From positions 1 through 36,913 of the forward strand of contig NZ_JNZY01000048.1 of the NCBI RefSeq assembly GCF_000717655.1: a DNA stretch of 36,913 nucleotides, given 5' to 3'. Shown piece by piece: positions 1-7,676 of this stretch. Position numbers and translations under genes: made by a program. This stretch comes from Streptomyces katrae. Its GTDB lineage: Bacteria > Actinomycetota > Actinomycetes > Streptomycetales > Streptomycetaceae. The notes beneath the pieces are model-generated. The model was not told the origin of the DNA and did no database searches. It worked only from the letters and a program-made list of their open reading frames with translations. Within the stretch, counting starts at the first letter, position 1, and each line of letters starts with the position of its first letter.

Positions 1-501
1 AGGCCGCCCGGGCCCTTTTACCTCCGCCCAGGTCGCCTCCCGCCACACGGTGACGGCCTGCTCGTCGCGTTCGGCCACCCGCCGCGCGGGCACCTGCGGA
101 CTGAACCCGAGCCGGAGCATCAGCCTGGTGGCCCCGGAAACGCTGTAGGAGATGTGGAACTTCCGGCCGATCAGCGTGGCCACCCTCGAGGCGGTCCACA
201 CCTGGTCCTCGACCCAGCCGTGCACAGCCGGCCCCTCCTCCAGATACACGGCCAGCTTCTCCAGACACCGCGGGGACAGGCGGCACCGTGACCCACTCGG
301 ACCGCGGGAAGCCAGAGCCTGAACACCGCCGTCCCGCCACAACTGGTGCCACTGATACGCCGACTTCACGCTCACCCGCAGCCGCCGGGCGACTTCCGAC
401 GGCTTGATCTTCTGCTCGAACAGCTCAGCCGCCTGCATCCGTACCGTCTCGCGCCGCTGACGTCCTGTCGGAGTCAGCCCGCCCCCATCCGCATATCTCA
501 C
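1..501 (-). CDS. IS630-type transposase, N-terminal part (runs off the window edge)
   Basis: The minus strand is open from a GTG at 501 to base 1 (167 codons) and continues outside the window. The start MRYADGGGLTPTGRQRRE is characteristic of streptomycete IS630-type transposases. A winged helix-turn-helix follows (EVARRLRVSVKSAYQWHQLW, about residues 40-60), then the linker GGVQALASRGPSGSRCRLS and the second helix-turn-helix domain ending VPARRVAERDEQAV. The DDE catalytic domain would lie off the window. An in-frame ATG reading at 494 is not used because it meets a stop after six codons. There is no visible damage, so the element may be intact. The insertion boundary was not identified; it should lie between 501 and 572. 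Confidence 0.8.
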   Translation of the reverse strand, partial: MRYADGGGLTPTGRQRRETVRMQAAELFEQKIKPSEVARRLRVSVKSAYQWHQLWRDGGVQALASRGPSGSRCRLSPRCLEKLAVYLEEGPAVHGWVEDQVWTASRVATLIGRKFHISYSVSGATRLMLRLGFSPQVPARRVAERDEQAVTVWREATWAEVKGPGRP

Positions 502-571
502 ACACCACGAATATAGTCACCCCCCCACACCCATCAGGAACTTCGCAACGATTCACCCCAACGAGCTCAAG

Positions 572-1336
572 TCAGTAAAGGGGAACGCCACCGACCGGTG
601 CTTGCCGCTCAGCCGACTCGTGCAACCCTGCCGTTGTACGCTGCCGGGCTGCCGACACCAGAGCTTGTATCACTGCTTGGTCGGCACTCATCTCGGGGTG
701 CCACTGCACGCCCAGGGCGAAGTGGTGCCGGGTACTCTCGATGGCCTCGACTGTGCTGTCTTCGGCGTAGGCCGCGACCGCCAGGCCTGCGCCGAGGAGG
801 TCGGCTGCCTGGTGGTGGTGCGTGGCCACCTGTGTGGTCCCGGGCAGGAGTGCGGCCAGACGGGTGCCCGGCACGGTGGTGATGGCATGTGGCGCGAAGA
901 GTCCGAGATACCCGTTGTGGGCGTCGTGACCCACCTTCTCGGGCAGGTGCTGGATCAACGTGCCGCCCGCGTGAACGTTCATCAGCTGCATGCCCCTGCA
1001 GATTCCGAGGACGGGAATGTCACGGTCCAGACTGTTCTTGAGGACAGCGCGCTCCCACCGGTCGCGGGCGGGGACCGGAGTCCCCGCACACGGGTGGGGC
1101 TCGGCCCCGTACAGGGCGGGATCCAGGTCCTCACCTCCGGCGAGGATGACGCCGTCCAATCGTGCGATGACGTCCGCCGCCGCGCCCGGCGCATCGGGCG
1201 GCAGAAGGACGGCCCGGCCTCCGGCAGCCTGAACGCATGTGGCGTACGCCGCGGGCAGCAGCGCGGCGGGCAGCTCCCACTCTCCCCACCGCGCGTCGGT
1301 GAGGTAAGTGGTGATTCCGATAAGTGGCTTGCGCAC
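572..1336 (-). CDS. Class I glutamine amidotransferase, gamma-glutamyl-GABA hydrolase (PuuD) type
   Basis: A cytosolic amidase of 254 residues with the class I glutamine amidotransferase fold. Family members remove gamma-glutamyl groups from polyamine-derived or related amides. The nucleophile is Cys113 in GICRGMQLMN, and the His/Glu pair is His213 and Glu215 in VQWHPEM. An N-terminal MRKPLIGITTYL and an AGGEDLDPALYG segment (about 66-77) are typical of the family. The GTG at 1336 is chosen because GGAAAGGGG lies a few bases before it; an ATG at 1354 and a longer reading to 1486 are possible but less likely. It is divergent from a LysR gene, which may control it. The substrate cannot be read from sequence. 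Polyamine or gamma-glutamyl compound breakdown is the family-based guess. Confidence 0.85.
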   Translation of the reverse strand: MRKPLIGITTYLTDARWGEWELPAALLPAAYATCVQAAGGRAVLLPPDAPGAAADVIARLDGVILAGGEDLDPALYGAEPHPCAGTPVPARDRWERAVLKNSLDRDIPVLGICRGMQLMNVHAGGTLIQHLPEKVGHDAHNGYLGLFAPHAITTVPGTRLAALLPGTTQVATHHHQAADLLGAGLAVAAYAEDSTVEAIESTRHHFALGVQWHPEMSADQAVIQALVSAARQRTTAGLHESAERQAPVGGVPLY

Positions 1337-1548
1337 GCAGCGCCCCTTTCCCATGCAGCAGTCAAATCCAGTCAGATGACTGACCGCCCCCTGAAACCCC
1401 GGCCCGGGGCCGGTTGCGGGCAACGCTGCACGGACGACGGTGCACGGGTGCACCTCGCGGCATGGGTAAGGGGACGGCCACGGCACGGAGCGAGACGGGT
1501 CACGCCCCCTTGCCTGGTGGCAGAATCCTGCTGGCGTTCGTCCTTAAG

Positions 1549-1570
1549 CACAAGAAATGACATCTTTGTG
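1549..1570. promoter_or_regulatory. Imperfect inverted repeat before the LysR gene
   Basis: CACAA (1549-1553) and TTGTG (1566-1570) form an imperfect palindrome 23 bases before the LysR start, inside the 256-bp divergent region shared with the amidotransferase. TTAAG (1544-1548) and CTTAA further right flank it. LysR proteins usually bind such T-N11-A-like dyads between their own gene and a divergent target. The position fits autoregulation, but binding is an inference. Confidence 0.4.
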
Positions 1571-1592
1571 TGAGGTAAGCCAGGCTTAACCC

Positions 1593-2501
1593 ATGCAGAT
1601 GCCAGATCCCCGCTTGCTCGCCACCTTGGAGTCCGTGGTGCGCCACGGCTCGTTCGCTGCCGCCGCCGGCGAACTCGGTTACAGCGCCCCCGCCGTCTCT
1701 CAGCAGATCGCCGAACTCGAGCGCCGCGCAGGCCTTCGAGTCTTGGAGCGCCGTCCCGTGCGTCCCACGCCCGCCGGCCAGGTCCTCCTCGATGCCGAAC
1801 AAGGGGTACGCTCCGCGCTGGCCGCAGCTGCCCTGGAACTCGACGCCCTGCGTGCCGGCACGTCCGGGCGGATCCGGCTCGGCGCTTTCGCCTCGGCCGC
1901 CACGAGCATCGTCCCGAAGGCTCTCGCGCAGTTGCAAACGTCGTACCCCGACGTCCGGGTCAGCCTCTCGCAGCTGGAGCCCGAGGCCGGCTACGGCCGG
2001 ATCAAACGGGGAGACGCCGACCTTGCTCTGACTTATGACTACGACTTCATTCCCCAGCCGCCGCCGCGCACACTGCGCCGGACCCTGATTGCACGGGACC
2101 CCGTCGTGGCGGTGCTTCCCGCGGGCCACGAGCTGGCCAGCCGGGAGGTCATCGACCTGGCGAGCCTGGCCGGCGAGACGTGGGTCGCCGCGCCCGAGGC
2201 CGCGCTGCGGTTGGAGCTGCTTGCCCAGATGGCCAAGACATCAGGCTTCGAGGCCCGACTGGAGTACGAGGGCGACGACTTCAACACCATCCTGGGCTTC
2301 GTTGCCGCGGGCCTGTGTGTCGCGGTACTACCCCGCTTGGCCCTGCCCAGCGGTGTGACCAATGTTGTCGCGAGACCGCTGGCCAACCCGGCGCTGACAC
2401 GGTTCATCTACACCGTACGCCTCGACACCCGCCACGCCCCCGAAGCGCTGCTGGCGCTCGAGCGAATGCTGACAACACAGGTCCGGGCAGTCATTGCCTG
2501 A
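1593..2501 (+). CDS. LysR-family transcriptional regulator
   Basis: A complete 302-residue regulator. Residues 5-65 form the winged helix-turn-helix (LATLESVVRHGSFAAAAGEL, then SAPAVSQQIAELERRAGLRV). The rest is a two-lobed effector domain, with a strand pattern beginning GRIRLGAFASAATSIVPKAL and a typical LysR tail segment GFVAAGLCVAVLPRLAL. It is transcribed away from the PuuD-type amidotransferase, with a candidate dyad just before its start. The likely target is therefore that gene and itself. The effector is unknown. ATG at 1593 or 1599 could be the start. Confidence 0.9.
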   Translation: MQMPDPRLLATLESVVRHGSFAAAAGELGYSAPAVSQQIAELERRAGLRVLERRPVRPTPAGQVLLDAEQGVRSALAAAALELDALRAGTSGRIRLGAFASAATSIVPKALAQLQTSYPDVRVSLSQLEPEAGYGRIKRGDADLALTYDYDFIPQPPPRTLRRTLIARDPVVAVLPAGHELASREVIDLASLAGETWVAAPEAALRLELLAQMAKTSGFEARLEYEGDDFNTILGFVAAGLCVAVLPRLALPSGVTNVVARPLANPALTRFIYTVRLDTRHAPEALLALERMLTTQVRAVIA

Positions 2502-2649
2502 GCCCCCGACCAGCCGTTCGGCGGTGCACTGACACATTCGATCATTTGTGAATACATACATCGTGGCGCCCGTCCCAGGTCGGGTGCTGCCAAACAATCG
2601 CCCTCGGGAGGCTCCTGGGGAGCTGACCGCTGTCGTGTAGTGACGTGAC

Positions 2650-2666
2650 GCGGAACCTCTTTCCGC
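2650..2666. repeat. Short hairpin GCGGAA-N5-TTCCGC
   Basis: Perfect 6-bp arms around CCTCT, about 150 bases after the LysR stop. No T-run follows on either side, so it is a weak candidate for a terminator or a small operator. The stretch 2502-2755 otherwise holds no recognisable gene; a short run of low GC at about 2535-2570 is visible. Confidence 0.3.
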
Positions 2667-2755
2667 ATGAGCGCTGCCGTGATTCGACGTGGCGACATCG
2701 TGGCGCTGACTGATCACCGGTCTCCTGGCCGCGAACATGGCAGCCCGGCGTGGGC

Positions 2756-2878
2756 ATGAGCGTCGCCCCCGACATGGACGCCTCGGCGGTGGAGGAACAC
2801 CGCCGACAGCCGATCACGCCGGTGGGCGGTCGACCTGGACTGGACGACGTGACCGATCAGGACTGGCCATGGGCATGA
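2756..2878 (+). CDS. Possible 40-residue small protein
   Basis: An ATG at 2756 opens a 40-codon frame beginning MSVAPDMDASAVEEHRRQ and ending DVTDQDWPWA. It has acidic and tryptophan residues rather than the Arg/Ala-rich look of chance frames in GC-rich DNA. There is no convincing ribosome binding site, and it lies antisense to the decayed tail of the SnoaL-like gene. I do not recognise the family. It may be chance. Confidence 0.2.
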   Translation: MSVAPDMDASAVEEHRRQPITPVGGRPGLDDVTDQDWPWA

Positions 2879-3336
2879 AGCCCGATCTCCGCCGGCCACG
2901 ACCGAGTCGAGCCATGCGCCCGCCACGATGAGTACTCCCGCCGTGCACGGCCGTCCCTGCCGGCTCGCAACCCGAGGCCCAAGCACGCGCAGGAAACGGC
3001 TGGCGGCTGTGAGCGGGCGCATCATGAGGGTGAGGCGTCGGATACGGCCCTCATCGTCGAGATCGAGATACTGGGTCTCCTCCAACCGCAGGCGACCGAC
3101 ATGACCCGCGGCGCGCAGGATCGCGTGCTGTCCTTCCTGGAACTGTGCCTCGTAGTGGATGCCGGTGAACACTTCGAACACGCTCGTCAGGAGTTCCTCG
3201 AGTTCACGGTGCCCCCGAAACGTGAACCGGTCCGCAGTGGCGAAACGAGCTCAACGTCCTCGGACATAGCGGCTACTGCCGCTCTCGCATCCCCCGCCTC
3301 GCCGGCCATTCGCCAAGCTGCGACGTGATCAGTCAT
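2870..3336 (-). pseudogene. SnoaL-like (NTF2-fold) protein, frameshifted
   Basis: The gene starts at ATG 3336 (MTDHVAAWRMAGEAGDARAA) and overlaps the stop of the HxlR gene as ATGA. The frame runs to SEDVELVSPL and then goes wrong. Just after it, another frame carries DRFTFRGHRELEELLTSVFE, which is the natural continuation, followed by EETQYLDLDDEGRIRRLTLM and MRPLTAASRFLRVLGPRVA. A one-base loss or two-base gain near 3225-3235 explains this. NTF2-like proteins of this size are small cone-shaped folds that often bind or isomerise small molecules. The C-terminal end is blurred; the sense frame continues without family-like residues after about 2870. The coupling suggests it was the target or partner of the HxlR regulator. 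Confidence 0.55.
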
Positions 3337-3833
3337 GCCATCCCCGCAAGGCGCTCGGCAATGACGAGAGTGCCGGGCGCTGCGCGCCCGCCCGGGCCCG
3401 GCTGGACCGAGACGCCCTCCGGATGAACCGCTCCACTGCAGGTACGACACGTGACGGACACCTCTAGAACCTCTCCGCAGTGGTGCCGAAACACGATCGG
3501 CAGACTATCCGGCGCGTGCCAGTGGTCGCCCCACTGGGTGAGTGCCAAAAGCACCGTCACGAGCTCCCGTCCTGATGTGGTGAGCACGTAACGGAACCGC
3601 TGGGGACGCGTGGAGTCTCGACCCGTTCCAGCACATCGCCGTCCACGAGTCTGTCGAGCCAATTCTTCAGCAGTGCGCGGGACACGCCAAGGTCGCGGGA
3701 CCAGCTCCTCAAAAGTGTCAATGCCTAGAGAGATGTCGCGCAAGACCAGCGGTGACCAGCAGTCACCCATCACGGCCAGGGAGCGCGACAGCGAACAGTG
3801 GAAGGCTGCGAATGAGGCACGAGGTATGGCCAC
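3333..3833 (-). pseudogene. HxlR-family regulator with two compensating frameshifts
   Basis: The frame from GTG 3833 begins MAIPRASFAAFHCSLSRSLA and MGDCWSPLVLRDISLG, a standard HxlR winged helix-turn-helix start. After GIDTFEELV it turns into non-family residues for about 28 codons, then rejoins at STRPQRFRYVLTTSGRELV. The neighbouring frame over the same bases (about 3605-3695) reads RDLGVSRALLKNWLDRLVDG and then DVLERV, exactly the missing recognition helix and wing. One extra base near 3697 and one missing near 3608 restore the family. As written the recognition helix is destroyed. A zinc-ribbon-like tail (HHCGEV, VTCRTC) remains. It is either a decaying gene or carries sequencing errors; the frameshifted gene downstream supports decay or a local quality problem. 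Confidence 0.7.
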
Positions 3834-3839
3834 AACCTA

Positions 3840-3862
3840 GTGCATTCATATTCTGAACGCAC
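3840..3862. promoter_or_regulatory. Nine-base inverted repeat next to the HxlR start
   Basis: GTGCATTCA (3840-3848) and TGAACGCAC (3854-3862) are inverted copies with one mismatch and a 5-base spacer, ending seven bases before the HxlR start codon. The size and symmetry fit a dimeric winged-helix repressor acting on its own promoter. The dyad has survived although the gene has lost its recognition helix reading frame. Confidence 0.5.
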
Positions 3863-4344
3863 TCACGAACCCGTTCGGCGGCTGCTGCGCTGGGGGCAGC
3901 TCCTGGAATTGCCGTCACTCACTGGCGCGAGATCCCGCACTTCGCGTGCGACCGATGGTTTGCCCTGAGCTGCATCGGGCGGCAGCTGCCTCGTGGCGTG
4001 ATAGTCCTTTCGGCGAGGGCGATTCCGGCACCCCATGGCGGGGATGCCAATCGTCCTGCCGGCGCCCACGATCAGTCCGCGAATACTGTGCCGACCGACT
4101 CGTGTGGTGATCAAGTGGGAGTTTCCGAGTAATACCGTTGGAAAAAAATGACTGCTTATGGCCGTGTTATGTTTGCCGGGCTTTAGTGGCTGTGGGCCGC
4201 GGGTCGGCGCCAGGGGATCGCCCTTGACGGAGCTGTAGCGGGTGGGTGAGAACCGTGCGCGCCTCACTCCACCGCGCTGCTGTGGACCGGGACGAAGCAG
4301 GCTCCGTGGGGCTTTATCCGTCACGGAAACCAGCAAGCGGCGCG
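3863..4344. other. About 480 bases with no recognisable gene
   Basis: No frame here resembles a known family. The stretch 4110-4180 is distinctly AT-richer than its surroundings, with a run of seven A at about 4142-4148. That suggests promoter DNA or imported sequence. No tRNA or repeat was recognised. Confidence 0.4.
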
Positions 4345-4446
4345 ACCGCCGACCATGCCCGAGTGGACCGCTGAGGCGATGCCCGTCGCCCTGCCCCGAT
4401 TCGGGGCGGGTGATAATGATGAAATGAAATGAGTGGAATGACTCGC
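4345..4446 (+). repeat. Leader repeat, copy A (before and into the thioesterase)
   Basis: About 100 bases shared with copy B at 4906-5007. Blocks in common include GCCCGAGTGGACC, a TGCC.TCGCC block, GCGGG, and near the end GAAATGAAATGA followed by GAATGAC. Copy A ends over the start of the thioesterase gene. It also carries a dyad GCCCCGA-T-TCGGGGC at 4393-4407 that copy B lacks. Confidence 0.7.
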
Positions 4447-4848
4447 CATCAATACCGCTGCTCAGTCCGTTGGTCCGACATGGATGTCTACGGGCACGTC
4501 AACAACGCCGTCTTCCTCACCTATCTGGAGGAAGCGCGCAGCGACATACTCGGTGGCCAGGCCGCAATAGCCGGTGTGGACACCTTCACAGCGGGCTGCG
4601 TGAGCGCGAAGCACGAGATCGAGTACAAGGCGCCCTTGGAGTGGCGCGAAACGCCAGTCACCGTCGAGGTCTGGGTTACCGGTCTCAGGGCGGTGTCATT
4701 CAGCCTCGCCTACGAGGTGAAGGATGAAGGGACTCTGTACGCGAGGGCAGCCTCCACGATGGTTCCCTACGACCTGGAGGGCAAGCGCCCGCGGCGCCTC
4801 ACCGAGGCTGAACGCGCCTACCTCACAGGATTTCTGACGCAGCAGTGA
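4429..4848 (+). CDS. Acyl-CoA thioesterase, 4HBT hotdog family
   Basis: A 139-residue single-hotdog thioesterase that hydrolyses acyl- or aryl-CoA thioesters in the cytosol. The family motif is VRWSDMDVYGHVNNAVFLTY (about 13-32), with the catalytic Asp in SDMD and the conserved HVNN turn; YLEEAR follows. The length matches the YbgC/FadM-like group. The start is 4429 or, more in line with relatives that begin M-x-RH, 4438. Its distance from the paa operon means a PaaI-like housekeeping role for CoA release is possible but not shown. It sits between two copies of the same leader, a sign of local duplication. Substrate specificity cannot be read from sequence. Confidence 0.85.
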   Translation: MSGMTRHQYRCSVRWSDMDVYGHVNNAVFLTYLEEARSDILGGQAAIAGVDTFTAGCVSAKHEIEYKAPLEWRETPVTVEVWVTGLRAVSFSLAYEVKDEGTLYARAASTMVPYDLEGKRPRRLTEAERAYLTGFLTQQ

Positions 4849-4879
4849 CCGCTTGACCGAGCCGGCCCGAGTCACCCCC

Positions 4880-4916
4880 ACATGGGCGATGACCGCTGAC
4901 ATGGGCGACGACCGCC
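4880..4916 (+). repeat. Two tandem 19-bp units
   Basis: ACATGGGCGATGACCGC (from 4880) is repeated 19 bases later as ACATGGGCGACGACCGC with one change. The second unit runs into the start of leader copy B. Function unknown; it may mark the duplication boundary. Confidence 0.55.
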
Positions 4917-5007
4917 TACCACGCCCGAGTGGACCCGCTGAACAAGTGCCATCGCCATACCGTGATGCGGGCAGGAAACAACGACGAAATGAAATGACTC
5001 GAATGAC
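4906..5007 (+). repeat. Leader repeat, copy B (after the thioesterase)
   Basis: The diverged second copy of the thioesterase leader. It ends in GAAATGAAATGA-CTCGAATGAC. The short frame that follows (ATG at 4993, MTRMTSLLLDLGGAASPSQS onward) stops at 5095 and is not thioesterase-like, so if a second gene was once here it is gone. Copy B could instead have donated a promoter or binding site. The stretch 5008-5155 holds no recognised gene. Confidence 0.65.
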
Positions 5008-5155
5008 ATCCCTGCTGCTCGACCTGGGGGGCGCGGCCTCGCCGTCTCAATCCGTCTCCGCCCGCGGCTCATCCGTCGTGCTGCGGGATGAGTAGGTCAC
5101 AACCTCCGATGAGGTAGGAAGTCTGACCCGCCTCACTCGCACAAGAAAGAAACAA

Positions 5156-5710
5156 GTGAAGAATCGCTTTGTCCCCTTCTGTGTTGTGTGTCTGTTGAGT
5201 CTGAGTGCGTGCTCCGCAAATGGTCAGGGAATGCAACCCACCGAGACGTCGTCGGGCACATCTCAGGCGACACTGTACCCGAACACGGATGCAGGTTTCC
5301 GGAAGCTGATCATGGCTGTACGTTTTGGCGAGGATGTAGTGGCTTCACTGGAGCCGAATTCCGCTGACTACGCAGCGGTCTTCGAGCCGGAGTTCGCGGC
5401 CAAAGCCGAGAAGATGTACGAAGAGTGGATCTGGTCCAAGCCCCCCGCCACGCTTGACGTCGCCCGTGAAAAGACAGAAATCAAGGTGGCGAAGGCTACC
5501 ACGGACGACCTCAGGAATTGGCCGAATCAGCCTAGTGAGGAATTCCCCCTCGGATATGAGAAGGTGGCCCCTTACCTCAAACCGGGAACGACGATCTACC
5601 GGTGGAAGTATCTGGAGCCAGGCGAAGTTCTCGGTAAGGCGTACGACGGAATGGCCTACGTCAATGGGCGCTGGGTTTGGTTCCCGAAGCTGTGGCGCGT
5701 CCTTGACTAG
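5156..5710 (+). CDS. Putative secreted lipoprotein of unknown function
   Basis: A 184-residue protein with a short basic start (MKNRF), a hydrophobic stretch and a lipobox LSAC with Cys19 as the lipidated residue. That predicts export, lipidation and anchoring on the outer face of the membrane. The mature part is rich in Trp, Tyr and Glu (EWIWSKPP, GTTIYRWKYLEPGE, GRWVWFPKLWRVLD) and I do not recognise the family. The GTG start at 5156 follows AAGAAAGAAAC. Its codons are less GC-biased than those of the neighbours, which hints at recent arrival. Nothing beside it suggests a partner. Confidence 0.75.
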   Translation: MKNRFVPFCVVCLLSLSACSANGQGMQPTETSSGTSQATLYPNTDAGFRKLIMAVRFGEDVVASLEPNSADYAAVFEPEFAAKAEKMYEEWIWSKPPATLDVAREKTEIKVAKATTDDLRNWPNQPSEEFPLGYEKVAPYLKPGTTIYRWKYLEPGEVLGKAYDGMAYVNGRWVWFPKLWRVLD

Positions 5711-6624
5711 CCCTGAGACGTCCTGCGCGCTGGTCAGTGGTTGCGCCTGGCGGCCGCCCGGTGCCGCGGGCGTCTGCGATCAGTCCGCCCGGGGTGGCTC
5801 AGGGCGCCCGATGTCCCCTGCGCCGGTGCCGAGCTGGTTGAGCTTGTTTTGTCAGGCTGGCTCCGCTCTGGTCGTCGATTGCGCGGCTCCGAGGCCCTAA
5901 GAGGCGGGAGACGGGGGCCTACCCCGCGCGCAGTAAGCACGGCTTATCCAGCAAAAAGGTGTCTTTACTTGCGCTTACTTCTGTGCGATTGCAGGATTCT
6001 GCCGCGAGCAGGAGCGGAGTCGCACGTGCCACCTGCCAAACCTCTTCGTCGAGCAGCGCACGTGGTTCCCGTGTGTGATGCCTGCTCCGAGTCCGGATAT
6101 GTCCCCTCCTCAGAGGCCGAGGTGCGACCGACATCCCGGGCGGGGGGCGGAGCAGACAGAGAGAACCGGCGGGAGCCCTGCGTGCAAGAAGGGACAACGA
6201 GTGCACCCACCACTACAGTCGGCCGTCAGCCGGCGAGGGAGTCGCGGCCAGTGACGGCAACTACCTTGGGGAGTGGCGACTTGGGCTTGGTCCTCTTCAT
6301 CGGAGCGGACCGGTGCAGGCATCTCGTGTGTGGGTGGGGACCAGGTCTCACGGACAGTGTCGGCGGCGGGCGTCGGGGCCAGCGAGTCCTGCCTGTAGCC
6401 GAGAGTAGTCATCGACGCCTGGTGAGCTGCGCTCCGTCCGTCTCGTAACGAGGGCCCGAACCAGCAGGCGGGGAGACGGCTTGCCGTGCCGGCTGCCGGA
6501 TTGATGCGATCTGTCGCCGAATTCTCCAAACAGTTGAGCGTTTGACCTCTGCTGTTCACGCTTTACCTGTCAAGTGCCCGGAGGCACGGTCCTCGGGCTC
6601 CACCGATTCAGAAGCGAGTCGAGC
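5711..6624. other. About 900 bases without a recognisable gene
   Basis: Open frames exist on both strands but all have the Arg/Pro/Ser-rich look of chance frames. The one with the most natural start, minus strand from 6411 (MTTLGYRQDSLAPTPAADTV), ends without a family resemblance. An inverted repeat CAAAC-N8-GTTTG lies at 6527-6544, about 80 bases before the aminotransferase start, and may belong to its promoter. Confidence 0.4.
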
Positions 6625-7671
6625 ATGGTGCGTGTCCGTTCATCGTTGGCACAGTTGCCCGCCTATGTCCCGGGCCGCAAAGTGCCCGGCGCGGTAGTGC
6701 TGGCCAGCAACGAATCCCCGTACGGGCTGTTGCCCGGTGTAGCCGCAACGCTTACGGAGCTGGCCGGCGGCATGTCGCGCTACCCCGACCTGAGCGCCAC
6801 CGCACTCGTGCGGGCTATAGCCGGGCACCACGAGGTCGAGCCGGAGCAGATCGCGGTGGGCGCCGGATCCTCGGAGGTCTGCGGACAGCTGCTGCACTCG
6901 GTCGTCGGCTTCGGCGACGAGGTCGTCTTCGGATGGCGGTCCTTCGAGGCGTATCCGATTCTCACGGCGGTGGCAGGCGGTGTGGCGGTACGGGTCCCGC
7001 TGCGCAACCATGCGCTGGACCTCGACGCCATGGCCGCGGCGATCACCGATCGGACCCGGCTGGTCTTCGTCTGCAACCCAAACAACCCCACCTCCACCGC
7101 GGTCGGTGAGCGGGCGCTGCTCGACTTCGCGGACCGTGTCCCGGAAGACGTGCTGATCGTCGTCGACGAGGCCTATCGTGAGTACGCGGATCCGGCGCTG
7201 GTCCCCGATGCCCTGGCCCTGCTCGGCGACCGCCCGAACGTGGTGGTTCTGCGGACGTTCTCCAAGGCCTACGGACTGGCGGGACTGCGCGTCGGCTACT
7301 GCGTGGCGCCGCCGTGGATCGCCGCTCATGTGCGCAAGGCGCAGGTACCGTTCAGCGTCAGCGCCCTCGCCCAGGAGGCCGCCGTCGTCGCCCTCGGCGA
7401 GCGCGCGGAAGTCGTCCGGCGGGCCGCCCTCACGGTCGTCGAACGGGAGCGCGTGATTCTGATGTTGCACGCGCTGGGCTTCGAAGTCCCCGACTCCCAG
7501 GCCAACTTCGTGTGGCTACCGCTTGCGGACGAGAGCGCTGACTTCGCCGTCCACTGTCTTGGCGGGCACGTCGTGGTCCGCCCGTTCCTCGGGGAGGGCG
7601 TCCGGGTGACGACCGGACTGCCGCAGGAGAACGAGGCTTTCCTCGATCTCGCCGCGACCTGGAGAGGCTGA
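6625..7671 (+). CDS. HisC-type aminotransferase, probably phenylalanine/aromatic
   Basis: A 348-residue fold-type I PLP aminotransferase of the histidinol-phosphate aminotransferase group. The PLP lysine is Lys214 in TFSKAYGLAGLRVGY. Other signatures are LASNESPYG near the N-terminus, VFVCNPNNPTS for the cofactor Asn, and IVVDEAYREY for the cofactor Asp. Actinobacterial HisC relatives named Pat act on aromatic amino acids. Placed five bases before paaN1 and beside a 2-oxoacid dehydrogenase and paa genes, the best reading is phenylalanine to phenylpyruvate. The start is set at ATG 6625; an upstream GTG at 6574 would add 17 unlikely residues. No other his genes are near, which argues against a histidine role. 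Confidence 0.85.
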   Translation: MVRVRSSLAQLPAYVPGRKVPGAVVLASNESPYGLLPGVAATLTELAGGMSRYPDLSATALVRAIAGHHEVEPEQIAVGAGSSEVCGQLLHSVVGFGDEVVFGWRSFEAYPILTAVAGGVAVRVPLRNHALDLDAMAAAITDRTRLVFVCNPNNPTSTAVGERALLDFADRVPEDVLIVVDEAYREYADPALVPDALALLGDRPNVVVLRTFSKAYGLAGLRVGYCVAPPWIAAHVRKAQVPFSVSALAQEAAVVALGERAEVVRRAALTVVERERVILMLHALGFEVPDSQANFVWLPLADESADFAVHCLGGHVVVRPFLGEGVRVTTGLPQENEAFLDLAATWRG

Positions 7672-7676
7672 AGGCC

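Noticed and set aside
972..979. GAACGTTC palindrome in the amidotransferase gene (also at 34852-34859)
   Set aside because: Same core as the paa motif, but lies inside coding sequence or a debris region without the flanking CG bases; probably chance.
602..1573. Long plus-strand open frame (323 codons)
   Set aside because: It is antisense to the PuuD-type amidotransferase, Arg/Val-rich and without domains; a shadow of codon bias.
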